From: Candidatus Venteria ishoeyi
Lineage (GTDB): Bacteria > Pseudomonadota > Gammaproteobacteria > Beggiatoales > Beggiatoaceae
Length of the DNA stretch: 50,182 nucleotides
Assembly: GCF_030378065.1 (NCBI RefSeq)
Contig: NZ_JAUCGJ010000036.1
Span: forward strand, 1 to 50,182
Direction: 5' to 3'
Made by a program: the position numbers and the translations under genes. The notes beneath the pieces are model-generated. The model was not told the origin of the DNA, did not search any database, and was given only the letters and a program-made list of their open reading frames with translations. Positions 35,754-43,991 of the stretch are shown piece after piece. Each line of letters opens with the position of its first letter. Positions within the stretch are counted from its first letter, which is position 1.

Positions 35754-36629
35754 TTATCTCATAAAGACATTACGCACACTGAGCAGCGCAAAACGCACCC
35801 AGATAGCGGCAATCACCGCCCATAATAAAGGACGTGGGTAAGCTTGTTGAAAAAATTTCTGATAATAACGCACCATGCCCCGATGTTTGTACCAAGAAAT
35901 GCGCAATGGCGTTTTTTGGCTGCAAATACCCTGACTGTGTTCCACGCTGATATCAGGGATAAATAAAATCTTCCACCCGGCCTGCTGAAATCGAATAAAC
36001 CAGTCTAAATCTTCACAATGTAAAAAATAACGCTCATCCATCGCCCCGACTTGTTCCAGTGCTGTGCTGCGCACAAGCATAAAAGCCCCGGAAATGCCTT
36101 CCAGAAAAACCGGTTTTTCTGGTAAAGGCCGCTCGGTATGTTCAAAATTAGACCAGCGGGCATGGTTGGGAAACAGACGATGCAAATGGAAAACCCGTAC
36201 CAGCGCTTTACCGGGCGTGGGAATATCACGGCGGCAACTGCGTTGCTCGCTGCCATCGGTATTTTTAACCAGCACCCCCGCCATACCTGCTTGTGGCTGT
36301 TTTTCCATCTCACTCAGACAGCGTACCAGGGTATCGTTTTGAATCATACAATCGGGATTAAGAAATAATACATAATCACTATCGATTTCATTTAACACGC
36401 TATTACTGGCTGCGGCAAACCCCAAGTTCTCTGTTTGTACTCGAATATGCAGCTGGGCATGATTGGGATACGCTTTTTTTAAAATAGCAATACTGTCATC
36501 TTCAGAAGCATTATCCACCACAAATACCTGAGCCTGTCCTTGTGCTTGCAGTACATGCTGTACGCAGTTTAACAGGGTTGAACCAGCATTGTAATTGACA
36601 ATAATGACGCTCACATCAGCTTTTTGCAT
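35754..36629 (-). CDS. Glycosyltransferase family 2 (rhamnosyltransferase-like)
   Basis: Predicted 291-residue GT2 enzyme adding a sugar to a cell-surface polysaccharide. The frame reaches ATG 36662, inside the PIN-like gene, but ATG 36629 gives MQKADVSVIIVNYNAG, the normal GT2 beginning, 11 bases after the PIN-like stop. Motifs: VFVVDNASEDDS, DYVLFLNPDCMI (metal/nucleotide region), ISGAFMLVRSTALEQVG and ERYFLHCEDLDWFIRFQQAG with the ED catalytic-base motif. It ends with a hydrophobic helix (LLWAVIAAIWVRFALLSV), suggesting membrane association. It is the last gene of the close-packed run starting with lpxH. Confidence 0.9.
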   Translation of the reverse strand: MQKADVSVIIVNYNAGSTLLNCVQHVLQAQGQAQVFVVDNASEDDSIAILKKAYPNHAQLHIRVQTENLGFAAASNSVLNEIDSDYVLFLNPDCMIQNDTLVRCLSEMEKQPQAGMAGVLVKNTDGSEQRSCRRDIPTPGKALVRVFHLHRLFPNHARWSNFEHTERPLPEKPVFLEGISGAFMLVRSTALEQVGAMDERYFLHCEDLDWFIRFQQAGWKILFIPDISVEHSQGICSQKTPLRISWYKHRGMVRYYQKFFQQAYPRPLLWAVIAAIWVRFALLSVRNVFMR

Positions 36630-36640
36630 AATATCAGTGC

Positions 36641-37144
36641 CTAATTGTTTTGCCAGCCACAAAATGGATTCTTCTCTTTATCCGGTTCATAGTTTTTTAA
36701 TGCCTTATCGACTGTCCAGATATGTACTTTATTATTTTTATTTTTTAACCGGTTTGCTTCAAAAATCATTGTCGCATCAACTAAACCAATTTTTTGTGGC
36801 GCATAAGTATTTGAAAATTCCTGTAGAAATTTGAATAAACGCTCTTGCTCACATTCACAAGACGGTGTGACTGTAAGCCATGATGTAGCCTCAAAACTCC
36901 TGGTAATTTTTTGCTGAAGTTTATCTGCTAATACTTTTCTTTGATTTCCATCATTGACATGCGCAATAATGTTGGCAGTTTCATAGACTGAGGGTAAAGG
37001 CCAATATAAGCTGGCTTTTTCGTCTCTAGCCTTTGAGAAACGTGCTTTCACTGCTTTATAGGCTTCCAAATCAGACTTGTCGGGAACCTGAAATAACTCC
37101 AGCCAGTATCCGGTATCCACGACAATTAAAAGTCTTCCAACCAT
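36641..37144 (-). CDS. PIN-like domain protein, putative nuclease
   Basis: Protein of 167 residues. The four acidic residues of a PIN active site are in order and context: Asp10 in LLIVVDTGYW, Glu55 in LPSVYETANII, Asp123 in IGLVDATMIFEA and Asp146 in HIWTVDKAL. PIN domains are metal-dependent RNases found in toxins and in defence and RNA-maturation systems (family knowledge). Its start codon lies inside the 3' end of the ATPase gene (19-base overlap), implying translational coupling and a joint function. No small antitoxin gene of the VapB or Phd kind is adjacent. Substrate and regulation by the ATPase are inference. Confidence 0.8.
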   Translation of the reverse strand: MVGRLLIVVDTGYWLELFQVPDKSDLEAYKAVKARFSKARDEKASLYWPLPSVYETANIIAHVNDGNQRKVLADKLQQKITRSFEATSWLTVTPSCECEQERLFKFLQEFSNTYAPQKIGLVDATMIFEANRLKNKNNKVHIWTVDKALKNYEPDKEKNPFCGWQNN

Positions 37145-38436
37145 TTCATTGCCTTTTGTTGACGTTTTTTCTCAAAATTTGGCGCAAGATATTGATCGAC
37201 AATCTGGTGAGTCACCAAATCACCTAATGCGCCACGTTCAAGCATTTCCTGCTGATAAGGAAATTGTGATAATGCAATTAATTGTGTGCCATTATCTTCC
37301 AGATTCTGGTAGCACAAAACAACACCATTTAGTTGATCGGTACTTAATGCATTCAGTGTCGCAGGGTTATGTGTTGTCACAATCAGCTTGAGATTGCGTC
37401 GTTGACAGCAATCATCAATTGCTGAAACCAGCATATTAATTCGACTGGGATGTAGACCATTATCAAATTCATCCATGATAATACGCGATCCAGGATGTGC
37501 TGTTTCCAATTTAGTTAATAATGCGAGGCAACGTAAAGTACCATCCGATAAGGTTCTGGCTGTTGTCTTATTACCATTTTGTTCAATCAGGGCAAACATA
37601 CTGTCGTTATAATCTGTTACAGTAAAATGAAAATCTTGATAAGGTGTACCAGGTAACTGATTTATCCAGCTTAATAAGTGCTCCAGGCTTTGACGCTGTG
37701 TTTTATTCCCTTTTGATAAGGTAAACAAGATAGCTGAAATATTAGCTGCATTTTTGGTGAGTGGAGAAGCATCCAGGTGCGCATATTGCCGCATCAATTT
37801 GGGTTCGGGATCAAAAACAAAACTGGAAAAATAATCCGTAATATTATCAATTAACTTTTCACAAGTCTGTTTTTTTTCAGGCTTCATATGTGTGGCGAAA
37901 GTTTTATATTGAAATAATAAGGACTGCTGTAATGATGCTTGTACAGAAGGATCTTGACCCGGTTTGAAATTTTTATAAGATACTGTTCGTGTATGTAAGT
38001 CACTTTCATCATTGATAAAAATCCAATCATCTCCGGCCATGAGACATTCTCTTATAATTTCAGGTGTTTTTTCTGTATTGATGGCGAGTTCATAAAATAC
38101 CCTTTGTAACTTACCTTCAAACTTGATTTCTGCCTTGAATCCCAATCTGAATTCAGTTTTCCCATAAGTGGTGCAAGCCTGCAACCCACCCCGGATTTCC
38201 ATCCGGCTATTTCTACCCAAATCACTTGTTTCATGCAAAGCGCCACCATGTGCTAAAAAATCAAGTAGTTCCAGTGCTTCAATCAGGTTACTTTTACCTG
38301 ATCCATTTGGCCCGATTAATGTGGTTAATGGTTGGGATAAATTAAAGCTTATCCATTCAGAAGCCCTTGCGCTAAACCCTTTGAAATCTTCAAGGTAAAG
38401 ATATGCTTTTTCGATAGTAGTGGTTTCAGATAGCAT
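37126..38436 (-). CDS. SMC/OLD-like AAA ATPase (AAA_15/AAA_21 type)
   Basis: Cytoplasmic ABC-type ATPase of 436 residues. Walker A GPNGSGKS is at 42-49 in TTLIGPNGSGKSNLIEALEL, the signature is LSDGT (296-300), Walker B is RIIMDEFDNGLHPSRI (318-333) and the switch His356 is in LIVTTHNPATLNAL. There is no C-terminal TOPRIM domain, so it is not an OLD nuclease itself. ATPases of this class often work with a nuclease encoded next door, as in Septu, PARIS and related anti-phage systems. Here the neighbour is the overlapping PIN-like gene. The start is 12 bases after the metalloprotease stop. Confidence 0.9.
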   Translation of the reverse strand: MLSETTTIEKAYLYLEDFKGFSARASEWISFNLSQPLTTLIGPNGSGKSNLIEALELLDFLAHGGALHETSDLGRNSRMEIRGGLQACTTYGKTEFRLGFKAEIKFEGKLQRVFYELAINTEKTPEIIRECLMAGDDWIFINDESDLHTRTVSYKNFKPGQDPSVQASLQQSLLFQYKTFATHMKPEKKQTCEKLIDNITDYFSSFVFDPEPKLMRQYAHLDASPLTKNAANISAILFTLSKGNKTQRQSLEHLLSWINQLPGTPYQDFHFTVTDYNDSMFALIEQNGNKTTARTLSDGTLRCLALLTKLETAHPGSRIIMDEFDNGLHPSRINMLVSAIDDCCQRRNLKLIVTTHNPATLNALSTDQLNGVVLCYQNLEDNGTQLIALSQFPYQQEMLERGALGDLVTHQIVDQYLAPNFEKKRQQKAMKWLEDF

Positions 38437-38448
38437 AATTTTCCTTAT

Positions 38449-39231
38449 TTAACGCTTGTATTCCAAATACAAGATTAAAGCGCCCCAGAGAAAAGCCAGC
38501 AGCATTAATATCACGCCCATGCTATCAACAAAACGCGCGATACCATGATCGTAAGCCAGCCAGCCCAGACGTTCCAGTAAATTATGCCAGTCGTGATAAT
38601 CCGGCGCATCCATGCCGGTGACACCACCCAATAACATAAGCTGTCCGGCACGGGCATCATTAATATAAGGGGCTAAATCCATCAGGCTTTGCCCCAGCCA
38701 CCACAGGGCGATGGAGGCACCAAAAGTATCGTGATTCTTAATAAGCAGGGCAAATAAAATGATAAGCGGCATAATAAGCTGTCCCAGCGAACCGCCCAAC
38801 ACATGCATGAAATCACCCAGTAACATAAAAATTACATGTCCGGCTTCATGAAACACCAAGTTAATGTTGTGCATGAAGGAATTGCCAACCTGATTACTGG
38901 TCATGGGCATATTTAAAAACTGCCAACCCCAGATTAAAAAGAGCACATAAAGCAGTAACTGGCCAGACCAGATTAATCGGTCTGGTTGTGGCTTAACATA
39001 AAACAAGGTTTCCAATAGTGAAACAAGGCGCGAGGGTGACTTACTGATAACCGCGTTAGGCAGTTTTCTGAAACGAATTTTCCGTTCCTGCCTGCGCTGT
39101 TCTTCCTGTAACCGGGATTTAAGCCATTGCTTAAACACGATACCACAAGCAGGACACCGATCTTTAGGTGAGTCATCGTCAGAGTCACGAACCGCCCCGC
39201 AAGCAGGACATTTTGAGTAGTGTACACCCAT
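38449..39231 (-). CDS. Membrane protein with zinc ribbon and HEAGH metalloprotease motif
   Basis: Protein of 260 residues. The N-terminal zinc ribbon has Cys8, Cys11, Cys26 and Cys29 (KCPACG, RCPACGIVF). A charged cytoplasmic segment (about 34-60) is followed by about five membrane helices. HEAGH at 128-132 in NLVFHEAGHVIFMLLGDFMH is the zinc-binding HExxH of M50-like intramembrane proteases. A third ligand could be Asp185 in LMDLAPYIND, but this is not certain. It may be a regulated-proteolysis enzyme or a structural relative that has lost activity. It starts 15 bases after the Sel1-protein stop and ends 12 bases before the ATPase gene. Confidence 0.82.
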   Translation of the reverse strand: MGVHYSKCPACGAVRDSDDDSPKDRCPACGIVFKQWLKSRLQEEQRRQERKIRFRKLPNAVISKSPSRLVSLLETLFYVKPQPDRLIWSGQLLLYVLFLIWGWQFLNMPMTSNQVGNSFMHNINLVFHEAGHVIFMLLGDFMHVLGGSLGQLIMPLIILFALLIKNHDTFGASIALWWLGQSLMDLAPYINDARAGQLMLLGGVTGMDAPDYHDWHNLLERLGWLAYDHGIARFVDSMGVILMLLAFLWGALILYLEYKR

Positions 39232-39246
39232 CAGCTTAATACCACT

Positions 39247-41367
39247 TTATGCGTGCTGTTGTCTTTCAAACCATGTTCTGGCGGCTTGCTGGGCCTGCGC
39301 GATTTGTTCCGGCAGCATTTGTTTGGCAAGGGCATCCCGCTGTCGTATGGCTTCTTCATCACCTTGCATGGCAACCAGTGCCAGCCATTGATAGGCCAGG
39401 GCAAAGTCTTGCGGCACACCTATACCCTGTTGATAATAAAATGCAATTTGCAGTTGCGCTTCAACAATACCCTGATTGGCTGCTTGCTGATACCAATGCG
39501 CGGCAGGCATGGGGTTGCGCTGAATGCCACGCCCGGTTTCATAACAAATTGCCAGATTATATTGGGCATCAGCATGTCCTTGTTTTGCCGCTTCCTGATA
39601 CCAATATAAGGATTTTTCCAGGTTGGCTTTACTGCCCAGTCCTTCTTCATAAAAAATACCCAGATTAAACTGGGCATCAATATTGCCTTGTTCTGCGGCC
39701 CGCAAATACCAGTGTAGTGCTTTTTCAAAATTCTGGTTGACGATATCACCTTCTTCATACAATACCGCCAGACTCATTTGCGCATCGGCATTACCATGCT
39801 CTGCCGCGCGTTTATACCAGTGAATGGCCTGGGACACGTTTTGCAAGGAGCCTTTTACAGTTTCATACAACACTGCAAGATTAAACTGTGCGCCGGTATC
39901 GCCATATTGCGCAGCCTGTTTATACCAATAAACCGCTTGTTTGAGATCCTTGGGCGTTTCTGCGGTGCCTTGTTCATAAATAACCCCCAGATTAAAACAA
40001 GCATCCAGGTTGCCCTGTTGTCCGGCTTTTTCGTACCAGATGCGCGCCTGTTCAGAATTGGCAGCTAGCCCCTGACCTTGTTCGTACATCACGCCAAGAT
40101 TGTATTGTGCTTGTTCATGATCCTGCTTTGCCGCTTTTGTATACCATTGTAATGCCTGCACAAAATCCTGAGGCATTTCATTACCCTGCTGGCAAAACAA
40201 ACCCAGTTGAAACTGGGCTTGCGGATCCTGCTGTTCCACCGCTTGGCGGTGTAATTGCATCAAGCGCCCAAATTTATCATTATTCTCCTGTTGCAGGGCA
40301 GATGCTGTTTCCGTACCTTGAGTGACACCAGATTCCGGGAATAAGGTGGCTGTTTTTTTCCCGCCATCCTGTTGACTGACCAGATTTTCTAATGCAACAT
40401 TGTGACCTGCCGCAGGTGAATAGCCCAATTGCTGTAATAATTCCAGGATATTGCCGGGGATTTCCTGCTGATTGGTTTGTGGTAAATGCAAGGCCAGCCC
40501 TTGCGTTACGCCTTGTAATTGGCTGAGTGTCAGACTTTGGCTTAAACTGGACAGGCTTAATGGTTCTAATTGCGCTGTCGTCGCTTGTGCAGCTTTTTGA
40601 TACCATTGCTCGGCTTGCTGTTCATCCTGACTGACACCCTGCCCCTGTTCATGCATCAAGCCCAGGTAATAATACAGCACGCGCATATTTAAGGTGTTTT
40701 GCGCACCGGCCAGGTTTTCCTCAGCCGTTTTACGATACCATTGTAAAGCCTGAATGACTTCCGGGTTTTCCTGTTGCTGGCGCACGCGAATCTGTTGCAA
40801 GGGTTTATTGGCAATTTCCAGCCCTTGGTCTGCCGCCTTATGATACCACTGCTCTGCTTCAATGAGATTTTGCGCAACCCCTTTACCCTGAGAATATAAA
40901 ATCCCCAGATTATATTGTGCGCGTGGATGATTTTGCGCCGCTGCCTGACGATACCAATGCAGGGCTTGAGTGTAATCCTGTTTCACTCCACGACCGTGGG
41001 CATACAAGCCTGCCAGATGATAACTGGCTTCGGTATGTTGCTGCACGGCGGCACGATGATACCAGTGAAATGCCTGCGAAAAATCCTGTGCCACACCTTT
41101 GCCTTGCTGATACAAAGTGCCCAGATAATACTGTGCTTTGGTTTCCCCCTGCTCAGCGGCAGCGCGATACCAATGCGCGGCGCGTTCCAGATTTTGTGCC
41201 ATACCTTTGCCATGATGATACATCACTGCCAGCAGATATTGTGCGTGAGCGTGTCCCTGAGCTGCTGCCTGACGAAATAATAAGGCGGCCTGAGAATAAT
41301 CTTTTTGGTTAAAAGCGGCGATACCTTTTTTATAGGTTGCGGTGCGGGTAACACTTGCTGCGCTCAT
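39247..41367 (-). CDS. Large Sel1-like repeat protein
   Basis: Protein of 706 residues made of about fifteen Sel1-like (TPR-related) repeats of 36 residues with consensus AxxWYxxAAxQGxxxAQYxL followed by GxxYxxGxGV. Examples are AAHWYRAAAEQGETKAQYYL and KALHWYLRAAEQGNIDAQFN. A non-repeat insert at about 265-370 separates two blocks. The frame extends to 41415, but TTGGAG precedes the ATG at 41367 (MSAASVTRTATYKKG). There is no signal peptide, so it is probably a cytoplasmic scaffold. Sel1 repeats mediate protein-protein contacts; partners may be the neighbouring operon proteins. The repetitive DNA may recombine. Confidence 0.9.
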   Translation of the reverse strand: MSAASVTRTATYKKGIAAFNQKDYSQAALLFRQAAAQGHAHAQYLLAVMYHHGKGMAQNLERAAHWYRAAAEQGETKAQYYLGTLYQQGKGVAQDFSQAFHWYHRAAVQQHTEASYHLAGLYAHGRGVKQDYTQALHWYRQAAAQNHPRAQYNLGILYSQGKGVAQNLIEAEQWYHKAADQGLEIANKPLQQIRVRQQQENPEVIQALQWYRKTAEENLAGAQNTLNMRVLYYYLGLMHEQGQGVSQDEQQAEQWYQKAAQATTAQLEPLSLSSLSQSLTLSQLQGVTQGLALHLPQTNQQEIPGNILELLQQLGYSPAAGHNVALENLVSQQDGGKKTATLFPESGVTQGTETASALQQENNDKFGRLMQLHRQAVEQQDPQAQFQLGLFCQQGNEMPQDFVQALQWYTKAAKQDHEQAQYNLGVMYEQGQGLAANSEQARIWYEKAGQQGNLDACFNLGVIYEQGTAETPKDLKQAVYWYKQAAQYGDTGAQFNLAVLYETVKGSLQNVSQAIHWYKRAAEHGNADAQMSLAVLYEEGDIVNQNFEKALHWYLRAAEQGNIDAQFNLGIFYEEGLGSKANLEKSLYWYQEAAKQGHADAQYNLAICYETGRGIQRNPMPAAHWYQQAANQGIVEAQLQIAFYYQQGIGVPQDFALAYQWLALVAMQGDEEAIRQRDALAKQMLPEQIAQAQQAARTWFERQQHA

Positions 41368-41384
41368 TATTGCTCCAACTAGGC

Positions 41385-42125
41385 TTAGGCAGGATGGTAG
41401 GCCTGTAACTGACAAGCCTCCGGTTGACAGAATAAAATACTACCCTGTTGATACCAGTCACCTAAAACAATACGTTGCATAATCAGACCGTCTATGACTA
41501 AATCATGCGTTGCCGGGCGGTGTGTGTGACCATGAATCAGGCACTTAACGCCTTGCTGTTGATGCTGCAAAAATAACTGTTTTACGGCATCGGCATTCAC
41601 ATCCATAATGTCTGTGGATTTTTGGGTATTCGCCTCACCACTTTGGCTGCGCATCTGCAAGGCCAGAGCACGACGTTCTTCACGGGATTTTGCCAGCACC
41701 TGCTGTTGCCAGAGCGGGTTACGCAATTGCTGACGTAATTGCTGATAGGGCACATCATCAGTACATAAGCTGTCACCATGCATTAATACGGTCGGTGTGC
41801 CATAGAGATCAATTACGCAGCCTTCATCCAGCAGGGTACAGCCAGTTGCCTGACAAAAACCTTCGCCTAACAGAAAATCCCGATTGCCATGCATTAAAAA
41901 TACAGGCACGCCGGATTGCGTTAATGCTTTTAAAGCGGCCTTAATGACTTGCACGGCTTCATGATCTTCATCATCGCCAATCCAGAACTCGAACAAGTCA
42001 CCCAGGATATATAAGGCCTCAGCCTGCTTTGCTTCACAGTTTAATAACTGTAAAAACAATTGAATAATCTCAGGGCGTGAGGCATCCAGATGTAAATCAG
42101 AAATAAATAAGGTTGTTTTTGACAT
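41385..42125 (-). CDS. lpxH: UDP-2,3-diacylglucosamine pyrophosphatase
   Basis: Lipid A pathway enzyme that hydrolyses UDP-2,3-diacylglucosamine to lipid X and UMP, peripheral on the inner membrane. A longer frame starts at 42209, but MSKTTLFISDLHLDASRPEI at 42125 is the true LpxH N-terminus and gives 246 residues. The di-manganese ligands are visible: Asp10 and His12 (SDLHLD), the Asp of YILGDLFEFWIG, the Asn of MHGNRDFLLG, and His residues of VLMHGDSLC and LIHGHTHRP. The AGG eight bases upstream is part of an R1 repeat, which therefore seems to supply the ribosome binding site. It is the first gene of the run to the glycosyltransferase. Confidence 0.96.
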   Translation of the reverse strand: MSKTTLFISDLHLDASRPEIIQLFLQLLNCEAKQAEALYILGDLFEFWIGDDEDHEAVQVIKAALKALTQSGVPVFLMHGNRDFLLGEGFCQATGCTLLDEGCVIDLYGTPTVLMHGDSLCTDDVPYQQLRQQLRNPLWQQQVLAKSREERRALALQMRSQSGEANTQKSTDIMDVNADAVKQLFLQHQQQGVKCLIHGHTHRPATHDLVIDGLIMQRIVLGDWYQQGSILFCQPEACQLQAYHPA

Positions 42126-42126
42126 G

Positions 42127-42270
42127 TTTAACCTGAATTCGATGTAAGCTTCATTTTTTTGCACCAAATTAGGTTTGCTAAGGTACAAATAAAAACCAGC
42201 GTGAAGCAAAAGCGGTTTTTTCGTATTTCAAAACTTCAAAACCTGCGAAAAAGAAGCTTTTGCGTAACAC
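42127..42270. repeat. R1 repeat upstream of lpxH, extended form
   Basis: TTTAACCTGAATTCGATGTA starts at 42127. At 42208-42255, AAGCGGTTTTTTCG faces CGAAAAAGAAGCTT as an inverted pair around TTTCAAAACTTCAAAACC. It separates lpxH from the cyclophilin gene on the same strand and probably carries the lpxH promoter. Confidence 0.6.
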
Positions 42271-42278
42271 CAATTACC

Positions 42279-43223
42279 TTATTCTACAGCAGGTAAATCA
42301 GGTTGTTCAGGCAGCCATGCTGCATCGGGATCGGAGGCAGTTTCACTTGAATCACTTGGCGCTGCTTCCATGACTTCTGCTTCATCAACATCTTCTGTAT
42401 CAACTACATCTTCTGTATCAACCGCATCTTCTGTATCAACTGCATCTTCTGTATCAACTACATCTTCTTCGATGACTTCATCCTCTTCGACTTCCCCTTC
42501 GGAATCAGCAACCGCTTCTTCAGTCTCATCTTCTAAAGTTGCTTCAGCATCTGCGGCTTCCATAGCCACTTCCTCTTCAATCACTTCCTCAGCCACTGCT
42601 ATTTCTGCGTCTTCAGTAGTGACTTCATCTTGTGCCATGGGTGTATCCAGCGTAATTTTATCGATCATGATGAGGGGGTCGGGCAGGTTGCGAAAATTAC
42701 CCTCTTTAATGACAGCAGCCTGATTCATTTTTTGAATAACGTCCATGCCGCTAACCACTTTGGCAAATACGGTATAACCCCATTTACGGTTGGTTTTTCC
42801 GCTATGGTTTAAGTTGGCATTATCACCCAGATTGATAAAAAACTGGGAAGTTGCAGAATGCGGATTGCCGCGACGCGCCATGGCAACCGTGCCAAACTGA
42901 TTTGAGGCGCTATGATCCGCCTCATTTTGAATCGCAGGAAATAAGGGAGATAATTTTTCCAAGTCCTGATTATAACCCCCGGTTTGCGCCATATAATCGG
43001 CAATAACCCGGTGAAAAATAACACCGTCATAAAAGCCTTCCTCGATATAAGCTAGAAAATTCTTAACTGCGCCAGGGGCTTTCTCCGGCATCAATTCCAG
43101 CGAAATTTTACCCAATGATGTATGGATATGGGCGCGTGGTGCTTGTTCTCCGGCCATTACCGGAACCCCAAACAAGAACCAAAATAAATAGGCGAGCAAG
43201 AACAGAAATGACAGTTTTTTCAT
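42279..43223 (-). CDS. Exported cyclophilin-type peptidyl-prolyl isomerase with a long acidic tail
   Basis: Protein of 314 residues. Signal peptide MKKLSFLFLLAYLFWFLFGV to about 25. A cyclophilin domain covers about 30-195 with the catalytic Arg in GVIFHRVIADYMAQTGG, SATSQFFINLGDNANLNH, and WGYTVFAKVVSGMDVI. The last about 115 residues are an extremely acidic tail rich in Glu, Asp, Ala and Val, including four copies of (A/V)VDTED encoded by an 18-base tandem repeat. Such a tail is unusual for a bacterial cyclophilin and could bind cations or basic partners. The paralogue at 43291 lies immediately upstream; a hairpin separates them. Confidence 0.92.
   Translation of the reverse strand: MKKLSFLFLLAYLFWFLFGVPVMAGEQAPRAHIHTSLGKISLELMPEKAPGAVKNFLAYIEEGFYDGVIFHRVIADYMAQTGGYNQDLEKLSPLFPAIQNEADHSASNQFGTVAMARRGNPHSATSQFFINLGDNANLNHSGKTNRKWGYTVFAKVVSGMDVIQKMNQAAVIKEGNFRNLPDPLIMIDKITLDTPMAQDEVTTEDAEIAVAEEVIEEEVAMEAADAEATLEDETEEAVADSEGEVEEDEVIEEDVVDTEDAVDTEDAVDTEDVVDTEDVDEAEVMEAAPSDSSETASDPDAAWLPEQPDLPAVE
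42391..42462. repeat. Four 18-base in-frame tandem repeats in the acidic tail
   Basis: Unit TCTTCTGTATCAACTACA, four copies, differing only at two positions (ACTACA, ACCGCA, ACTGCA, ACTACA). On the coding strand it gives the VDTED hexad repeat. Being in frame, copy-number changes would only lengthen or shorten the tail. Confidence 0.95.
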
Positions 43224-43244
43224 GACAACTCCTGGTAATGTGGT

Positions 43245-43273
43245 GTAAAGACGTAGCGATGCTACGTCTTTAC
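43245..43273. terminator. Perfect hairpin between the two cyclophilin genes
   Basis: GTAAAGACGTAGC (43245-43257), GAT, GCTACGTCTTTAC (43261-43273). The stem is 13 perfect pairs, 18 bases beyond the upstream cyclophilin stop and 21 bases before the downstream cyclophilin start. It could attenuate transcription between the two or protect the first mRNA. Confidence 0.7.
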
Positions 43274-43290
43274 AGGCAATAATAATGTAA

Positions 43291-43875
43291 TTATTTTAAG
43301 GTTACTTTTTCAATAATAACCATGTCTTGTGGCACGTCTGTTGGAAACGGGCCACCAGAACCTGTGGCAACGGATTTAATTTTATCCATGACATCCAGAC
43401 CTTCAACCACTTTACCAAATACGGCATAACCCCAACCATCCTGGCCTGGATAGTTGAGAAAATCATTGTCTTTAACATTGATGAAAAATTGTGCAGTACC
43501 GGAATGGGGATCGCCTGTGCGTGCCATGGCAATGGTGCCACGGTCATTTTTTAAACCATTTTTTGCTTCATTTTGAATTGGTGCGCGGGTTTCTTTTTGC
43601 TGATATTTTTCATCAAAGCCCCCACCCTGAATCATAAAATTACCAATAACCCGATGGAAAATCGTGCCATCAAAAAAACCATCTTCAACATATTGTTTGA
43701 AATTTTTGACGGTTTCCGGGGCTTTGTCTGCATCCAGTTCCAGCACCATCGTGCCCATATTGGTTTGCATGTTAATCAATGTTGACTCCTTTTTCGTTTT
43801 GTCTGCGCTGAAAACCTGGCTTGAAACCATTAACAAGCAGCTTGCCAGCAGGGATATAAAAGTGTGTTTTAACAT
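43291..43875 (-). CDS. Exported cyclophilin-type peptidyl-prolyl cis-trans isomerase
   Basis: Periplasmic PPIase of 194 residues, PpiA-like. Signal peptide [24 protein letters not shown]. The cyclophilin core runs from about 32: [36 protein letters not shown], catalytic Arg in [36 protein letters not shown] and [19 protein letters not shown]. All the classic active-site blocks are present. It is the first of a tandem pair of exported cyclophilins. The region upstream is shared with the divergent gltX. Confidence 0.95.
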   Translation of the reverse strand: MLKHTFISLLASCLLMVSSQVFSADKTKKESTLINMQTNMGTMVLELDADKAPETVKNFKQYVEDGFFDGTIFHRVIGNFMIQGGGFDEKYQQKETRAPIQNEAKNGLKNDRGTIAMARTGDPHSGTAQFFINVKDNDFLNYPGQDGWGYAVFGKVVEGLDVMDKIKSVATGSGGPFPTDVPQDMVIIEKVTLK

Positions 43876-43951
43876 AAGTTCGTTTTCCTGTTCAGTTTTT
43901 TTATTACGAATCTTGGTATGATAAGCGAAAAACCACTGCTTTACTAAAAAA

Positions 43952-43974
43952 ACTTACGTCGAGTTTCAGATTAA
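43952..43974. repeat. R1 right-end copy before gltX
   Basis: ACTTACGTCGAGTTTCAGATTAA, a diverged R1 right end, lies 17 bases before the gltX GTG start in the divergent region between gltX and the cyclophilin gene. Confidence 0.6.
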
Positions 43975-43991
43975 TATAAAAGGAAATCTCT

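Noticed and set aside
42391-42462. Regular short repeats considered as a CRISPR array
   Set aside because: The units are directly adjacent without spacers, are in frame within a gene, and no cas genes are present.
42370-42723. 117-residue plus-strand frame rich in Ser and Thr
   Set aside because: It is the antisense of the acidic cyclophilin tail; its repeats come only from the 18-base tandem unit on the coding strand.
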